A stretch of 64,000 nt of DNA from Stackebrandtia endophytica (GTDB lineage Bacteria > Actinomycetota > Actinomycetes > Mycobacteriales > Micromonosporaceae). The stretch is from assembly GCF_006716355.1 (NCBI RefSeq), contig NZ_VFOW01000001.1:1736001-1800000 (forward strand). The letters are read 5' to 3'. Position numbers and translations under genes: made by a program. Below, piece by piece: positions 17,040 to 26,814 of this stretch; positions within the stretch are counted from its first letter, which is position 1, and each line of letters begins with the position of its first letter. A model generated the notes under the pieces. It was not told where the DNA came from. It saw nothing but the letters and a program-made list of their open reading frames with translations, and ran no database searches.

Positions 17040-18884
17040 TCAGGCACCCGGTTCGAGCTGTCCGGTGATCATCAACATGATGATCGAGTTGTCGGCGTAG
17101 ACGGCGTTCTCCAGGATCGGGTCGTTCTCATCGGGGAACGCCTTGACCCGCTTGCCGTCACCCTCCTGCGTCGGGTTGTTGCCATAGCGTTCGAACATGG
17201 GAAGGATCGGCAGCAACTCGTTGAACGCCACCGCCGCCTTCGTCACGTTCTCCTTCTGCTCGGCCTCGTCCAATCCCTGCCCGGCGGCGTTGACGACCTC
17301 CTCCAGGTCCAACTTGCCGTAGGCCTCGGTCTCGACGTTGAGGTCGAACGCGATGCCGTCGCCACCGATGTTCTGGGCGATGGGCGTGTTGTGCAGGAAC
17401 AGGTCGGTCACGAACGCGAAGTGCGGGTGCGGGTGCTGCGAGGAACCCCACAGGTTGATCGCGAACTGGAACTCGCCCAGGTCGACCTCCTGGGTGTACT
17501 GCTCGAAGTCGATGGGATTGGGCGTGAGCTTGATCCCGAAGGCGGTCAACTGTTCTGCGGCGTTGTCGCCGGAGGCCGCCCAGTCGGCGAAGTCACCGGG
17601 GTACTTGATGGTGTACTCGGCCGCCTTACCGTCGGGGGTCATCCAGGTGTCCCCGTCCTTGGTCCAGCCGGCCTCCTCAAGAAGCGAGGCCGCCTTGTCC
17701 TGGTCGTACTCGTACTTGTCGAGCTTGCCGAGGGCGTCGGCCGACAACCAGTCGGGAACCATGATGTCGGAGAACCCGACCATGTACTCCACCGCGACAC
17801 CGGAGTCGCCCAACGCGACCGCTCCGTTGTCGGCGCGGTTGATCGCGTGCGCCAACGCGCGGCGGGCGCGGACGTCGTTGAACTCGTCGAGTTCGGCGAA
17901 GTTGATGAAGATGCACGGCCCCGAGTAGTTCGGCGGACGCAGGATCTTCATGCCCATCTCCTGGTACGCCTTCTCCTGGCTGGGAGTGAACGCGTGAGTG
18001 GCATAGTCGATCGAGCCGTCCTGGACCAGCGGGTCGACCGAGGGGGTCTCGCCGTTGTACACCACGATGCGGTCGAACTTGACCACGTCGGCGTTGAAAC
18101 CCTTGTCGTTTCGGATCAGGGTCATCTCGGTGTCGGTGATGCGTTCGGGGTCGATCGTGAACGGACCCGACACGATCAGGTCGACCGGACGGAACTCCTG
18201 CAACGCGGTGCCCAGCGTCTTGCCCTCGTCGGAGTCCATGTTCTTGCCGTCGGCGAACAACGCGGCGGCCTCGTCGGCGAAGTCACCGTAGGTCTTGCCG
18301 CTCTCGTCGGCGGCGTGGGAGGCGATGACGTTGCCGCGCAGGATGTAACGCTCGATGACCGCCGAGGGGGAACTCAGCGAGGCCACGAAGGTGGTGTCGT
18401 CGGGCGCCTCGATCTCCGAGATCGACGACCAGGAGGCGGCGCGTTGAATCCACTGGAGCCAGTGGCTGGTCATGTAGTCCTTGGAGGTCAACGGTTCCCC
18501 GTCGCTCCAGGTGAGTCCGTCACGGATCTTGACGGTGAAGGTCAGCGCCTCGGCGTCCAATTCGGAGGACTCCGCGAGCATGTACTCCCATTTCTTGTCA
18601 TGCCAGTAGTAGTAGGCCGACGGAAGCACGATCAGATCGCGGTACGGTCCCTCCAATGTGAATCGGGGCACCGGGGCATACGGTGCGCCGGCCATGTTGT
18701 AGTGGCCGTCCGGTGGTGTTTCATACGGGTAAGCGCCGTGGAAGGAGCCCCGATCTCCCTCCGGCAGTGAATCATCGGCTCGGGAACAGGACGCCAAGGT
18801 GCCCGCTCCAGCCACTCCGACGGCTCCGATTCCGACCATTTGGAACAGTCGGCGACGCGAGATGTCGAAATCTGGGTTCTTCAT
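17040..18884 (-). CDS. Peptide ABC transporter substrate-binding lipoprotein (family 5)
   Basis: The protein has 614 residues from the ATG at 18884, with GGAGG five bases upstream. SRRRLFQMVG is a Tat-type motif and LASC a lipobox, giving a lipoprotein with Cys near residue 33. The mature part matches the SBP_bac_5 family (LIVLPSAYYYW, LTFTVKIRDGLTWSDGEPL, GPCIFINFAE, RRALAHAINRA). It is the last gene of the operon starting at 23282 and overlaps the preceding small gene by ATGA. It delivers oligopeptides or similar solutes to the two permeases. Confidence 0.92.
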   Translation of the reverse strand: MKNPDFDISRRRLFQMVGIGAVGVAGAGTLASCSRADDSLPEGDRGSFHGAYPYETPPDGHYNMAGAPYAPVPRFTLEGPYRDLIVLPSAYYYWHDKKWEYMLAESSELDAEALTFTVKIRDGLTWSDGEPLTSKDYMTSHWLQWIQRAASWSSISEIEAPDDTTFVASLSSPSAVIERYILRGNVIASHAADESGKTYGDFADEAAALFADGKNMDSDEGKTLGTALQEFRPVDLIVSGPFTIDPERITDTEMTLIRNDKGFNADVVKFDRIVVYNGETPSVDPLVQDGSIDYATHAFTPSQEKAYQEMGMKILRPPNYSGPCIFINFAELDEFNDVRARRALAHAINRADNGAVALGDSGVAVEYMVGFSDIMVPDWLSADALGKLDKYEYDQDKAASLLEEAGWTKDGDTWMTPDGKAAEYTIKYPGDFADWAASGDNAAEQLTAFGIKLTPNPIDFEQYTQEVDLGEFQFAINLWGSSQHPHPHFAFVTDLFLHNTPIAQNIGGDGIAFDLNVETEAYGKLDLEEVVNAAGQGLDEAEQKENVTKAAVAFNELLPILPMFERYGNNPTQEGDGKRVKAFPDENDPILENAVYADNSIIMLMITGQLEPGA

Positions 18885-19132
18885 TGATCCTCCTGAGGAG
18901 ACACCGATCGGGCGTTCGAACCGTCGGTCCGGCGGCGCCGAATCAGGTTGCGTGCCTGTCTGCCGTACCGGGACAGGACAATGGTGGTCACCGCGACGAG
19001 CAGGCCGACGGTGAGCGAAATGACGGTGATGACCCGTTCCGCAGAACCCTCCCGGGTCGCAGACAACATCAGTAGGGAACCCGCGATCACCAGTGTGGAC
19101 GCCTGAATCGCGGTCCGCACCAACACGTTCAT
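18881..19132 (-). CDS. Small two-helix membrane protein in the ABC operon
   Basis: The protein has 83 residues with two membrane helices (about 10-27 and 34-53) and a basic tail (RRRRTD). Both ends overlap their neighbours by ATGA, so it is translated in step with the ATPase upstream and the binding protein downstream. It resembles no standard Opp subunit. A small accessory or stabilising subunit of this transporter is the simplest reading, by position only. Confidence 0.75.
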   Translation of the reverse strand: MNVLVRTAIQASTLVIAGSLLMLSATREGSAERVITVISLTVGLLVAVTTIVLSRYGRQARNLIRRRRTDGSNARSVSPQEDQ

Positions 19133-20151
19133 CGGGGTGCCTCGCCGTCGACGTGCTCGGCCTGTTCGGCCACGACGTGACAGGCGACCTCCCGACCGGA
19201 CTCCACGGAAGACAGCAGCGGCAGTTCCGAGTCGCAGTCACCCTCTCGATACAGTGGACACCGGGGATGGAACGAACAGCCCGACGGCAGATCGGTCAAA
19301 CTGGGAATGTCCACACTGCGCAATCCGGTGTCGTGCGCGTGTCGCTGATCGGGATCGATCTCGGGAACCGCGGCCAACAGCGCCTTCGTATACGGATGAC
19401 GCGGATTGTCGATGACCTCATGGGTGTCGCCGTACTCGACGATCCGACCCAGGTACATCACCGCTATCTTGCCGCCGGTGCCGAAATACCGGGCGATGGC
19501 GAGGTCGTGGGTGATGAAGATGAACCCGACATCCAACTCCTTGCGCAGTCGCGTCAAGGTCCGCAGCACACCGACCCGAATGGACACGTCGAGCATCGAG
19601 GTCGCCTCATCGGCGATCATCAGCTTCGGCGACAAGGTCAACGACCGAGCCACCGCGACGCGCTGCCGCTGCCCACCCGACAACTGATGCGGATACTTGG
19701 GCAGGAAGTTCTCCGCCGGCGTCAGGTCAACCCGCTCCAGCAGTTCCTTCGACTGCTCCCAGGCCTGCGCCTTGCTCTTGGCCAGACCATGTCGACGCAA
19801 CGGCGCCGACAACGTACCGAAGATCGAACGAATCGGATTCAACGACGCGTACGGATCCTGATGCACGAATTGGACGGAACGGCGGAACTCGTGACGCCGA
19901 CGCGAATCCATCGACGCCAGATCCACGCCGTCGAACTCGACGGTACCGGCGGAAGGCGCGGTCAACCCGGCCGCGATCCGGGCCGTCGTGGTTTTACCGC
20001 ACCCCGATTCACCAACCAGGCACAACACGTCACCGGCACCCACCGACAACGACACGTCCCGCACCGCGGGCACATCACCCCGTTTGGTGTGAAACACCTG
20101 GGACACATCGCGAAGCGCGATCAACGGAGCCGGTTCCACGATGTCACTCAT
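19129..20151 (-). CDS. Peptide ABC transporter ATP-binding protein (OppF/DppF type)
   Basis: The protein has 340 residues. Walker A is GESGCGKTT, the signature is LSGGQRQR, Walker B is LMIADEATSMLD, and the switch His is in FITHDLAIA. The C-terminal oligopeptide-transporter extension carries GCSFHPRCPLYREGDC, with its cysteines intact. It overlaps the upstream ATPase gene by eight bases. It should pair with that ATPase as a heterodimer energising peptide uptake. Confidence 0.94.
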   Translation of the reverse strand: MSDIVEPAPLIALRDVSQVFHTKRGDVPAVRDVSLSVGAGDVLCLVGESGCGKTTTARIAAGLTAPSAGTVEFDGVDLASMDSRRRHEFRRSVQFVHQDPYASLNPIRSIFGTLSAPLRRHGLAKSKAQAWEQSKELLERVDLTPAENFLPKYPHQLSGGQRQRVAVARSLTLSPKLMIADEATSMLDVSIRVGVLRTLTRLRKELDVGFIFITHDLAIARYFGTGGKIAVMYLGRIVEYGDTHEVIDNPRHPYTKALLAAVPEIDPDQRHAHDTGLRSVDIPSLTDLPSGCSFHPRCPLYREGDCDSELPLLSSVESGREVACHVVAEQAEHVDGEAPR

Positions 20152-21205
20152 CGGTCGCGCCTTCCTCGTCGTTGCCGGATGTCAGACCCACATCGCCCCA
20201 CCGAATACAGGCCGCCTCGTGCGACAACCCGGTCCGGCGTGCCTCCACCGACTCCAACGACGGGTCGACCTCGGCGCACCGCTCAATCGCATAGGGACAC
20301 CTGGGGCGAAACGTGCACCCCGACGGCAACGCCGCCAGGTCCGGTGGCGAACCGGGAATCGACGCCGGTTCGACCGCCTGCGCGCGAACCGGCGGAACCG
20401 CCTTGATCAACCCCACCGTGTAGGGGTGCCGGGGATTGCCGAACACGTCGCGCACCGTCCCGGACTCGATGATCCGGCCGGCGTACATCGTCGCCACCCG
20501 ATCAGCCAACTCCGAGGCCAACGGCAGGTCGTGGGACACGAACACCATCGCGAACCCGAGCCGCTCCCGCAACTCGTGCAGCATGTTGACGATGGACCGC
20601 TGCGTCAACAGATCCAACGCGGTCGTCGGCTCGTCCAGGATCAGCACCTGCGGTTCCAGCAGCAGGGCCAAGGCGATCAGGACACGCTGCCGCATCCCGC
20701 CCGACAACTCGTGAGGGTAGGACGCCAACACCCGATCCGGCTCCAACCGGACCGACTCCAACGCGGTGGCGGCCCGATCACGTATCTCCTTCTTGGAGGC
20801 CCGTTTTCCGTCGATCTGGTGGGCACGAACGGTGTCGGCGAAATGGTCGCCGATCTTCATGACCGGGTTGAACGCGTTCATCGCGCCCTGGAAGACCATG
20901 GCGACCTCGCTCCAACGCCAACGCCGCAATGCCTTACCCGACAACGACAACACGTCGGTGGCCGCGCCCGCCGGGTCCCGGTAGGTGATCGAACCGCCGG
21001 AGACCTCGCCCAGTTTCGGCAGCAACCGCAACAGGCCCAACCCCAGCGTGGTCTTGCCGCATCCCGACTCACCGACCAACGCGAGAGACTGGCGCGGATA
21101 CAGGTCGAAGTCGACGCCGCGGACCGCGGTCACGGTGCGGCCCGACCCGGTGCGGTAACTGATCTGAAGGTCGCGGACCGACAGCACGGGTTCCTGATTG
21201 GTCAT
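20144..21205 (-). CDS. Peptide ABC transporter ATP-binding protein (OppD/DppD type)
   Basis: The protein has 353 residues from the ATG at 21205 (MTNQEPVLSVRDL); a GTG at 21214 overlapping the previous stop is an alternative. Walker A GESGCGKTTL, signature LSGGMRQR, Walker B VLILDEPTTALD and FVSHDLPLA are all present. The C-terminal GCTFRPRCPYAIERC is the usual OppD tail. It lies between the permease and the OppF-type ATPase. Confidence 0.94.
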   Translation of the reverse strand: MTNQEPVLSVRDLQISYRTGSGRTVTAVRGVDFDLYPRQSLALVGESGCGKTTLGLGLLRLLPKLGEVSGGSITYRDPAGAATDVLSLSGKALRRWRWSEVAMVFQGAMNAFNPVMKIGDHFADTVRAHQIDGKRASKKEIRDRAATALESVRLEPDRVLASYPHELSGGMRQRVLIALALLLEPQVLILDEPTTALDLLTQRSIVNMLHELRERLGFAMVFVSHDLPLASELADRVATMYAGRIIESGTVRDVFGNPRHPYTVGLIKAVPPVRAQAVEPASIPGSPPDLAALPSGCTFRPRCPYAIERCAEVDPSLESVEARRTGLSHEAACIRWGDVGLTSGNDEEGATDE

Positions 21206-21210
21206 GTCGT

Positions 21211-22086
21211 TCACCCTTCCGCCAGCCGTGGATTGAAGACTTCCTCCAACGACCGGGTCAACATGATCAGCCCCAACTGCAGCAGCGCGATCATCGCGAC
21301 CGGCGCCATCATGAACAGGGTGCCCTCCGGCAGCGACATGGCCCCGTACGTCCATGCCTTGCGGATCATGATTCCCCAGTTGGCGCCCGCCAACGGGGCC
21401 AGACCCAGTACGTACATGCCGACCAGCGCATAGATCGCGTTGGTGACCGCGATGATGAAGTTGATGAGGATGTAACCGGCCATATTGGGCACGATCTCGG
21501 CGAAGACGACGCGGGCGGTGCCCAGGTCGAGTAGTTTCGCCGCCTCGACGAACTCGCGTTCCTTCAACGACAGCACCTGCGCCCGAATCGATCGCATCAG
21601 GATCGGCCAGGACAGGCATCCGATGAGGATCGCCAGCACCGTCGGGGAGGTGAGCTGGAAGAACGAGCCCAGCACCGCCAACAGCACGATCTGCGGGACC
21701 GTCATGACGATGTCGGTGGCCTGCAACAGGAAACTGTCGACGGGCCCACGAAGGTAGGCCGCCAAGGCGCCGAACACGACCGCGATGATCGTGGTGATCG
21801 CCGCGGCGGTCATACCCACGAACAGGACGGTTCCGCCACCGAGGAGCACCTGGTGCAGCACGTCCTTGCCGGCGTTGTCGGTTCCCAGCCAGTGTTGCGC
21901 GCTGGGGCCGCTCCAGGTGTTCTGGGCGTCCCCGGGGACGCTGGTGTCCAACAGCAGTGGAGCGATCAACGTCATCGCGATGATGCCACCGACGATGATG
22001 AACCCGGCGACTCCGACCTTGTTGCGGGTCAGTCGATAGAACAGTCCGTGGCGGGGAATGCTGGGTGAGGGGGTCAAGACCGACAT
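21211..22086 (-). CDS. Peptide ABC transporter permease (OppC/DppC type)
   Basis: The protein has 291 residues with six predicted helices. The N-terminal HWLGTDNAGKDVLHQVLLGG and the EAA loop (EREFVEAAKLLDLGTARVVFAEIVPN) are characteristic of DppC-like permeases. It overlaps the upstream permease by one base (TAATG). Confidence 0.94.
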   Translation of the reverse strand: MSVLTPSPSIPRHGLFYRLTRNKVGVAGFIIVGGIIAMTLIAPLLLDTSVPGDAQNTWSGPSAQHWLGTDNAGKDVLHQVLLGGGTVLFVGMTAAAITTIIAVVFGALAAYLRGPVDSFLLQATDIVMTVPQIVLLAVLGSFFQLTSPTVLAILIGCLSWPILMRSIRAQVLSLKEREFVEAAKLLDLGTARVVFAEIVPNMAGYILINFIIAVTNAIYALVGMYVLGLAPLAGANWGIMIRKAWTYGAMSLPEGTLFMMAPVAMIALLQLGLIMLTRSLEEVFNPRLAEG

Positions 22087-23282
22087 TACGACTCCTCCTC
22101 CTTGCCGGCGGTGCGGATTCGGGGATCCAGCAGGCCGTAACTCAAGTCGGCCAACAGGTTCGCGAACACCACCGTGATCGTGATGACCAACAGCAGGCCC
22201 TGGATGAGGGCGTAGTCGCGGTCGTTGATGGCGCGGTACAGGGTGTACCCGACGCCGTTGTAGGCGAAGATGATCTCGACGAAGATCGCGCCACCGACGA
22301 CGAACCCGGCCTGAGTGGCAATCTGGGCCACCAGCGGGAGGACCGCGTTGCGGCCGACGTACATGCTGCCGATGCGGCCGCCGCCCAACCCACGGGCTCG
22401 GGCGACCATGACGTAGTCCTCACCCAGGGCCTGCGTCGTCGACGCCTTCATGATCAGTGCCCAGGTCCCCACCGTTGTCAACACGTAGGCCAACACCGGC
22501 AGGGTCGCGTGGTACATGGCGTCCTGAATGAACTCCATGTTCAACCCCGGTGTCTGGCCGGCGCTGTAGGTCCCGCGGATGTCGGCCAGAGTGAACAGTC
22601 GCAGTTGGACGCCACCGATCACCACGATCATCAACGCCATCAGGTAGTTGGGAATGGCGTGGAGCGCCGATCCGATGGCTGAAATGGAGTGATCGATGAC
22701 GCCGCCTCTCCGGTAGGCCATGATCATTCCCAACAGCAGACCGATGCTCACCGAGATGATCATCGCCAGCCCGACGCTGAACAGCGTCCACGGCAGGTGG
22801 CCGCCGATCTTCTCCAGAACCGGCACGTGGGTCAGTGTGGTACCGAAGTCACCGTTGAGCAGTCCCCACATGTACTGCAGATACTGCTGCCACAACGGGG
22901 TTCCGGGGTCGAAGCTGTAGAACGCCGCCGCCTGGGCCGCAGCCTGTTCATAGGGGACGCCCTCGGCGACGATCTTGGCGATGTACACATCGACCGGGTT
23001 GCCGGGCAGTAGTCGGACCATGAAGAACACGCCCGTGGCGACGATGGCGATCGCCAAGACCGCTCTGGCCACCCGCTTGGTGAGATAGGAGCCCCAGTAA
23101 CAGGTCACCGAGGCGATGAACGTGGCGATCAGCAGTGTGCTGATCCACCCCAGACCCAACAGGTATGAGCCCACCGCACTGACCAGCCACACCGCCGCCC
23201 CGGCTGCCAACCGGCTCCAACCGCCGTAGCGGCGTCTGGGCAGGGTAGCCGCCTCCTCGGCATCGGTATCCGTCGCGACCAT
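22086..23282 (-). CDS. Peptide ABC transporter permease (OppB/DppB type)
   Basis: The protein has 398 residues from the ATG at 23282 (GAGG upstream); an upstream ATG at 23336 is poorer. An extra N-terminal part with two or three helices precedes the usual fold. The core has FMVRLLPGNPVDVYI and the EAA loop EDYVMVARARGLGGGRIGSMYVGRNAVLP. It is the first gene of a six-gene operon (permease, permease, ATPase, ATPase, small membrane protein, binding protein). Confidence 0.93.
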   Translation of the reverse strand: MVATDTDAEEAATLPRRRYGGWSRLAAGAAVWLVSAVGSYLLGLGWISTLLIATFIASVTCYWGSYLTKRVARAVLAIAIVATGVFFMVRLLPGNPVDVYIAKIVAEGVPYEQAAAQAAAFYSFDPGTPLWQQYLQYMWGLLNGDFGTTLTHVPVLEKIGGHLPWTLFSVGLAMIISVSIGLLLGMIMAYRRGGVIDHSISAIGSALHAIPNYLMALMIVVIGGVQLRLFTLADIRGTYSAGQTPGLNMEFIQDAMYHATLPVLAYVLTTVGTWALIMKASTTQALGEDYVMVARARGLGGGRIGSMYVGRNAVLPLVAQIATQAGFVVGGAIFVEIIFAYNGVGYTLYRAINDRDYALIQGLLLVITITVVFANLLADLSYGLLDPRIRTAGKEEES

Positions 23283-23853
23283 TCCACCTCTCCCTGGGGT
23301 TAGAGTGACCTGCGTCTCGTGGGCATGAACATACAAGAGTCGGTGACGAATTGGGAGTGCGGCAGATCACGAAATCATATCGACCTACGTCCATGATTCG
23401 ATGGACCGTCGTCCATATTCACCAGCGCGGCCCATAATCGGCACCCCGGAAACCCATAAGTGTCTTGACAATCCGGGACCACCCGACTTCGGTAAGCACC
23501 CGACAGGCGACTATGCCGAATCGACAACTGTGACGACTTCGCCAGAACCCCTGGGGCACAACGTGACACCGACAGTCATAGCGAACACCACAATTGAGGG
23601 TGACACGGATTCGCCACCGCCACCATTGCAATGACCCGCGTGCGGAAATAAATGTCCTAGGCGCGAATCAATTGCACCCCAGGACAATACGCACCATAGA
23701 TGGAATCACTTCGATGTCCATGTTAGATATTAACGGGTTCGTCGCACGCAAACCGATCCACTATGTTCACTCAGGTCCAACGTGCTCGCCCCACCCGTCG
23801 CAACGGTGCTCAACCCACCGATCACGCCTGCGCGAAACCGCGCGAACAGCAGC
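23283..23853. other. Intergenic region, 571 bp
   Basis: Apart from the operator at 23374-23416, I see no supportable gene here. The stretch looks lower in GC than its neighbours, and none of its short frames shows a ribosome-binding site and actinobacterial codon bias together. Confidence 0.5.
23374..23416 (-). promoter_or_regulatory. Candidate promoter and tandem palindromic operator of the peptide-transporter operon
   Basis: On the minus strand a TATGAT -10 element (23379-23374) lies about 92 bases before the first start codon. Two related 16-base palindromes overlap and precede it: ATGGACCGTCGTCCAT at 23401-23416 (perfect) and ATCGACCTACGTCCAT at 23379-23394 (one mismatch), with centres 22 bases apart. 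There is no good -35. The layout fits a dimeric regulator binding two adjacent sites; the regulator is not encoded next door. Confidence 0.55.
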
Positions 23854-24399
23854 TCAGCCGAGCACCATCGCGAATTCCTGCAACTCCTCAACCGTGGTAT
23901 CACCGTGGACGATCAACGTCATCGACTCATCGGTGTACACCAGAGCCGTCGTCCCCTTCGCCGTGACGTAGCTCTGCCAGGTCACATCACCGACCGTCAC
24001 CGGGCCCAACAGGCGAGGCGACTGGTTCAACTCGGCCTCGATCAACTCCGCCGAATCAACCTGACTGGCGATGAACTGCATACCGCCACCCGACGGCGTG
24101 TAATAGCCGACCCGCAACGTCACCAGGCCGTCCGCCTGGTTCACGCCGCTGCTCAACGGCCGCCACTCCTGCGACAAACCCTCGGGTTCCGTCACATCCA
24201 GTCCCAGGCCCTCCGCCTGGATATACGCCGGAGTCGGATCGATCTCACTGACCGGGGTCTCTGAAGTCAGAAACCCCCACACCAGGAAAATCACCCCGAT
24301 CGGCACCAACAGCACCGCCAACGACAACACCATGTCGCGAGGACGACGATCCGGACGACCGCTCGGCTTCGGTTTGACGGTTTCCTGCGTGGCGTTCAT
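23854..24399 (-). CDS. DUF4245 family membrane-anchored protein
   Basis: The protein has 181 residues from the ATG at 24399 (MNATQETVKPKP). A short cytosolic head, one membrane helix (about 25-45, VLSLAVLLVPIGVIFLVWGF) and an extracellular domain form the usual DUF4245 layout, and WRPLSSGVNQADG is typical of the family. It is divergent from glpX, as in mycobacteria. Function unknown. Confidence 0.88.
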   Translation of the reverse strand: MNATQETVKPKPSGRPDRRPRDMVLSLAVLLVPIGVIFLVWGFLTSETPVSEIDPTPAYIQAEGLGLDVTEPEGLSQEWRPLSSGVNQADGLVTLRVGYYTPSGGGMQFIASQVDSAELIEAELNQSPRLLGPVTVGDVTWQSYVTAKGTTALVYTDESMTLIVHGDTTVEELQEFAMVLG

Positions 24400-24533
24400 G
24401 ACCTCATCTTCGCCGATCCCTCGGCGAGAACCGTCACGACCCCGGCAAAGAGTGAGCCACCGGGGCGCGCCAACCTGAAATCGACCGCGCTCACTGACCC
24501 ATAATGAAGAACCACCACTACGAGAGGACAACG

Positions 24534-25556
24534 ATGTCCCCACGTCAGACAGAAGAACTCGACCGCAACCTCGGTCTCGACCTGGTACGGGTCACCGAGG
24601 CCGCCGCGATGGCCGCCGGCCGCTGGGTCGGGCGAGGCGACAAGGAGGGCGGCGACCAGGCGGCCGTCGACGCCATGCGCCAACTCATCAACTCCATCCA
24701 GATGCGCGGCACCGTCGTCATCGGCGAAGGTGAGAAGGACCACGCCCCGATGCTCTACAACGGGGAATCGGTCGGAGACGGAACCGGACCCGGCGTCGAC
24801 GTCGCCGTCGACCCCATCGACGGCACCACCCTCATGGCCAAAGGCATGCCCAACGCACTCGCCGTCCTGGCCGTCACCGAACGCGGCGCCATGTTCGACC
24901 CCTCCGCCGTGTTCTACATGGAAAAACTCGCCGTCGGCCCCGAAGCCGCCGACGTCATCGACATCACCGCGCCCACCCGCGAAAACCTGCGTCGCATCGC
25001 CAAAGCCAAAGGGGGCGGAATATCCGATGTGACGGTGTGCGTGCTGGACCGGCCGCGACACGACAACCTGGTTAAGGAGATCCGTGACGCCGGAGCGCGC
25101 ATCCGGTTCATCTCCGACGGAGACGTCGCCGGAGCCATCTCCGCCGCCCGCGACACCAGCGACGTCGACGTACTCATGGGCATCGGCGGCACACCCGAGG
25201 GCATCATCAGCGCGGTCGCCCTCACCTGCCTGGGCGGGGCGATCCAGGCTCGACTGTGGCCACATGACGACGAGGAGCGCGCCAAGGCGACCGACGCCGG
25301 ACACGACCTCGACCGGGTGCTCACCACCTCCGACCTGGTCACCGGACAGAACATGTTCTTCTGCGCCACCGGTGTCACCTCCGGTGACCTGCTGCGCGGC
25401 GTCCGCTATCAACGCGGTGGCGCCTACACCCAATCGATCGTGATGCGCTCCAAGTCCGGAACGACCCGGGTCATCGACTCCTACCACCAGTTGTCGAAAC
25501 TGCGCAACTACTCGCTGGTCGACTTCGACGGCTCACCGCTGCCGGTGGAACCGTGA
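24534..25556 (+). CDS. glpX: Class II fructose-1,6-bisphosphatase
   Basis: The protein has 340 residues from the ATG at 24534 (GAGAGG upstream; an ATG at 24504 is not supported). The metal-binding core is [13 protein letters not shown] and [31 protein letters not shown] and [18 protein letters not shown] complete the GlpX family pattern. It removes the C1 phosphate of fructose-1,6-bisphosphate in gluconeogenesis. Its stop overlaps the start of the next gene (GTGA), so the two are coupled. Confidence 0.96.
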   Translation: MSPRQTEELDRNLGLDLVRVTEAAAMAAGRWVGRGDKEGGDQAAVDAMRQLINSIQMRGTVVIGEGEKDHAPMLYNGESVGDGTGPGVDVAVDPIDGTTLMAKGMPNALAVLAVTERGAMFDPSAVFYMEKLAVGPEAADVIDITAPTRENLRRIAKAKGGGISDVTVCVLDRPRHDNLVKEIRDAGARIRFISDGDVAGAISAARDTSDVDVLMGIGGTPEGIISAVALTCLGGAIQARLWPHDDEERAKATDAGHDLDRVLTTSDLVTGQNMFFCATGVTSGDLLRGVRYQRGGAYTQSIVMRSKSGTTRVIDSYHQLSKLRNYSLVDFDGSPLPVEP

Positions 25557-26473
25557 TCCTGGTCGTCGGTGAGAACGTCGTCGACGTACTTCCCGACGGC
25601 CGTGCCGTCGCCGGAGGAGGACCCGCCAACACCGCCATCGCGTTGACGCGGTTGGGCGTCGACTGCGGTTTCGCCGCGCGGTTGGGGAGCGACTCCCACT
25701 CCCGACTCATCGAGTCCCGGCTGACCGAGGCCGGACTGTCGGCAGATGCTTGGGTGCGCACCGACGAGTCCTCGCCGGTCGCGCAGGTCAGCCTCGACGA
25801 GACCGGTGGCGCCCGATATCGATTCCAGCTGACCGGGGCCGCCGACTTCAACCGGCGCCCCGGTGAACTGCCCGTCGGTGACCGCCTCACCGGAATCGAG
25901 GCGGTACACCTCGGCTCACTGGCGGCCTATCTGCCGCCCGGTGCCGACGTGGTCGAGGAGTGGGCGGCCGAGGCGGCCACCCGCGTCGTGGTCTCCTTCG
26001 ACCCCAATATTCGCGCGACGGTGTGCGAGGACCTGGCACCGGTACGCGACCGCACGGAGCGATACAGCCGGTTCTGCCACCACATCAGGTGCTCCACCGA
26101 TGACTTGGCGGCCCTGTACGGCACCGAACCGCATCGGGTCACCGCGTCGCGGTGGCTCGACGGTGGAGTTCGGCTCGTCGTGGTCACCGAGGGTACGAAG
26201 GTCACCGCGTATCACCGCGACGGTGAACTGACCCTGGCGGCGCCCAAGGTGTCCGTGGTGGACACGATCGGCGCGGGTGACGGTTTCACCGCCGGGTTGT
26301 TGGCCTGGTGGTGGCGAAGCGGCGTATTGGCAGAGTTCGACCCGACCGGGTGGCGGCCCGAGGTAGTGCGGGCCGCGATGGAGTACGCGGCGGCGGTCGC
26401 CGCGATCAACTGCACCCGGCGGGGCGCCGACCCGCCGACCGATGCCGAGGTCACGGATTTCCTGTCGCGCTGA
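25553..26473 (+). CDS. PfkB family carbohydrate kinase (fructokinase-like)
   Basis: The protein has 306 residues from a GTG that overlaps the glpX stop. The N-terminal [15 protein letters not shown] and the C-terminal [17 protein letters not shown] (catalytic Asp and anion hole) are the two PfkB signatures. The overall pattern is closest to fructokinases or sugar kinases. Coupling to glpX suggests a shared role around fructose phosphates, which is inference. Confidence 0.88.
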   Translation: MILVVGENVVDVLPDGRAVAGGGPANTAIALTRLGVDCGFAARLGSDSHSRLIESRLTEAGLSADAWVRTDESSPVAQVSLDETGGARYRFQLTGAADFNRRPGELPVGDRLTGIEAVHLGSLAAYLPPGADVVEEWAAEAATRVVVSFDPNIRATVCEDLAPVRDRTERYSRFCHHIRCSTDDLAALYGTEPHRVTASRWLDGGVRLVVVTEGTKVTAYHRDGELTLAAPKVSVVDTIGAGDGFTAGLLAWWWRSGVLAEFDPTGWRPEVVRAAMEYAAAVAAINCTRRGADPPTDAEVTDFLSR

Positions 26474-26577
26474 CGGTCGAGGGACGAGTGGGTACCCGGT
26501 CCGCGACGAGGCGCTGAGCGGCCGACGACGAAGCCCGGGTCACCTGGTTCGGGCCGCCCCGATGCCACTCTGCCGGG

Positions 26578-26812
26578 GCAGGCCAGACAGCAGAGCGCAA
26601 GACGCGGACCGGCACCGCCTACTGGTTCTTGGTAGGCAAGCCGGCCCGCAACGCCGCGAGGCGCTGCCAACCCCCGATTCGCGCCGTCCAGGTGCGCACC
26701 CTGCCGGAGGCAGGCCAGACAGCAGAGCGCAAGACGCGGACCGGCACCGCCTACTGGTTCTTGGTAGGCAAGCCGATCCGCGACGCCGCCAGGCACGTGC
26801 CTGGGCAGTGCG
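26578..26812. repeat. Hairpin repeat array 1
   Basis: Two 66-base copies (26578-26643 and 26710-26775) are identical and lie 132 bases apart. Each contains the inverted repeat GCCTAC...GTAGGC. The array ends in a perfect 16-base palindrome, CCAGGCACGTGCCTGG (26789-26804), ten bases beyond the stop of the following transglycosylase gene. A related, larger array occurs at 29252-29830, also at the 3' side of a transglycosylase gene. Confidence 0.85.
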
Positions 26813-26814
26813 AA

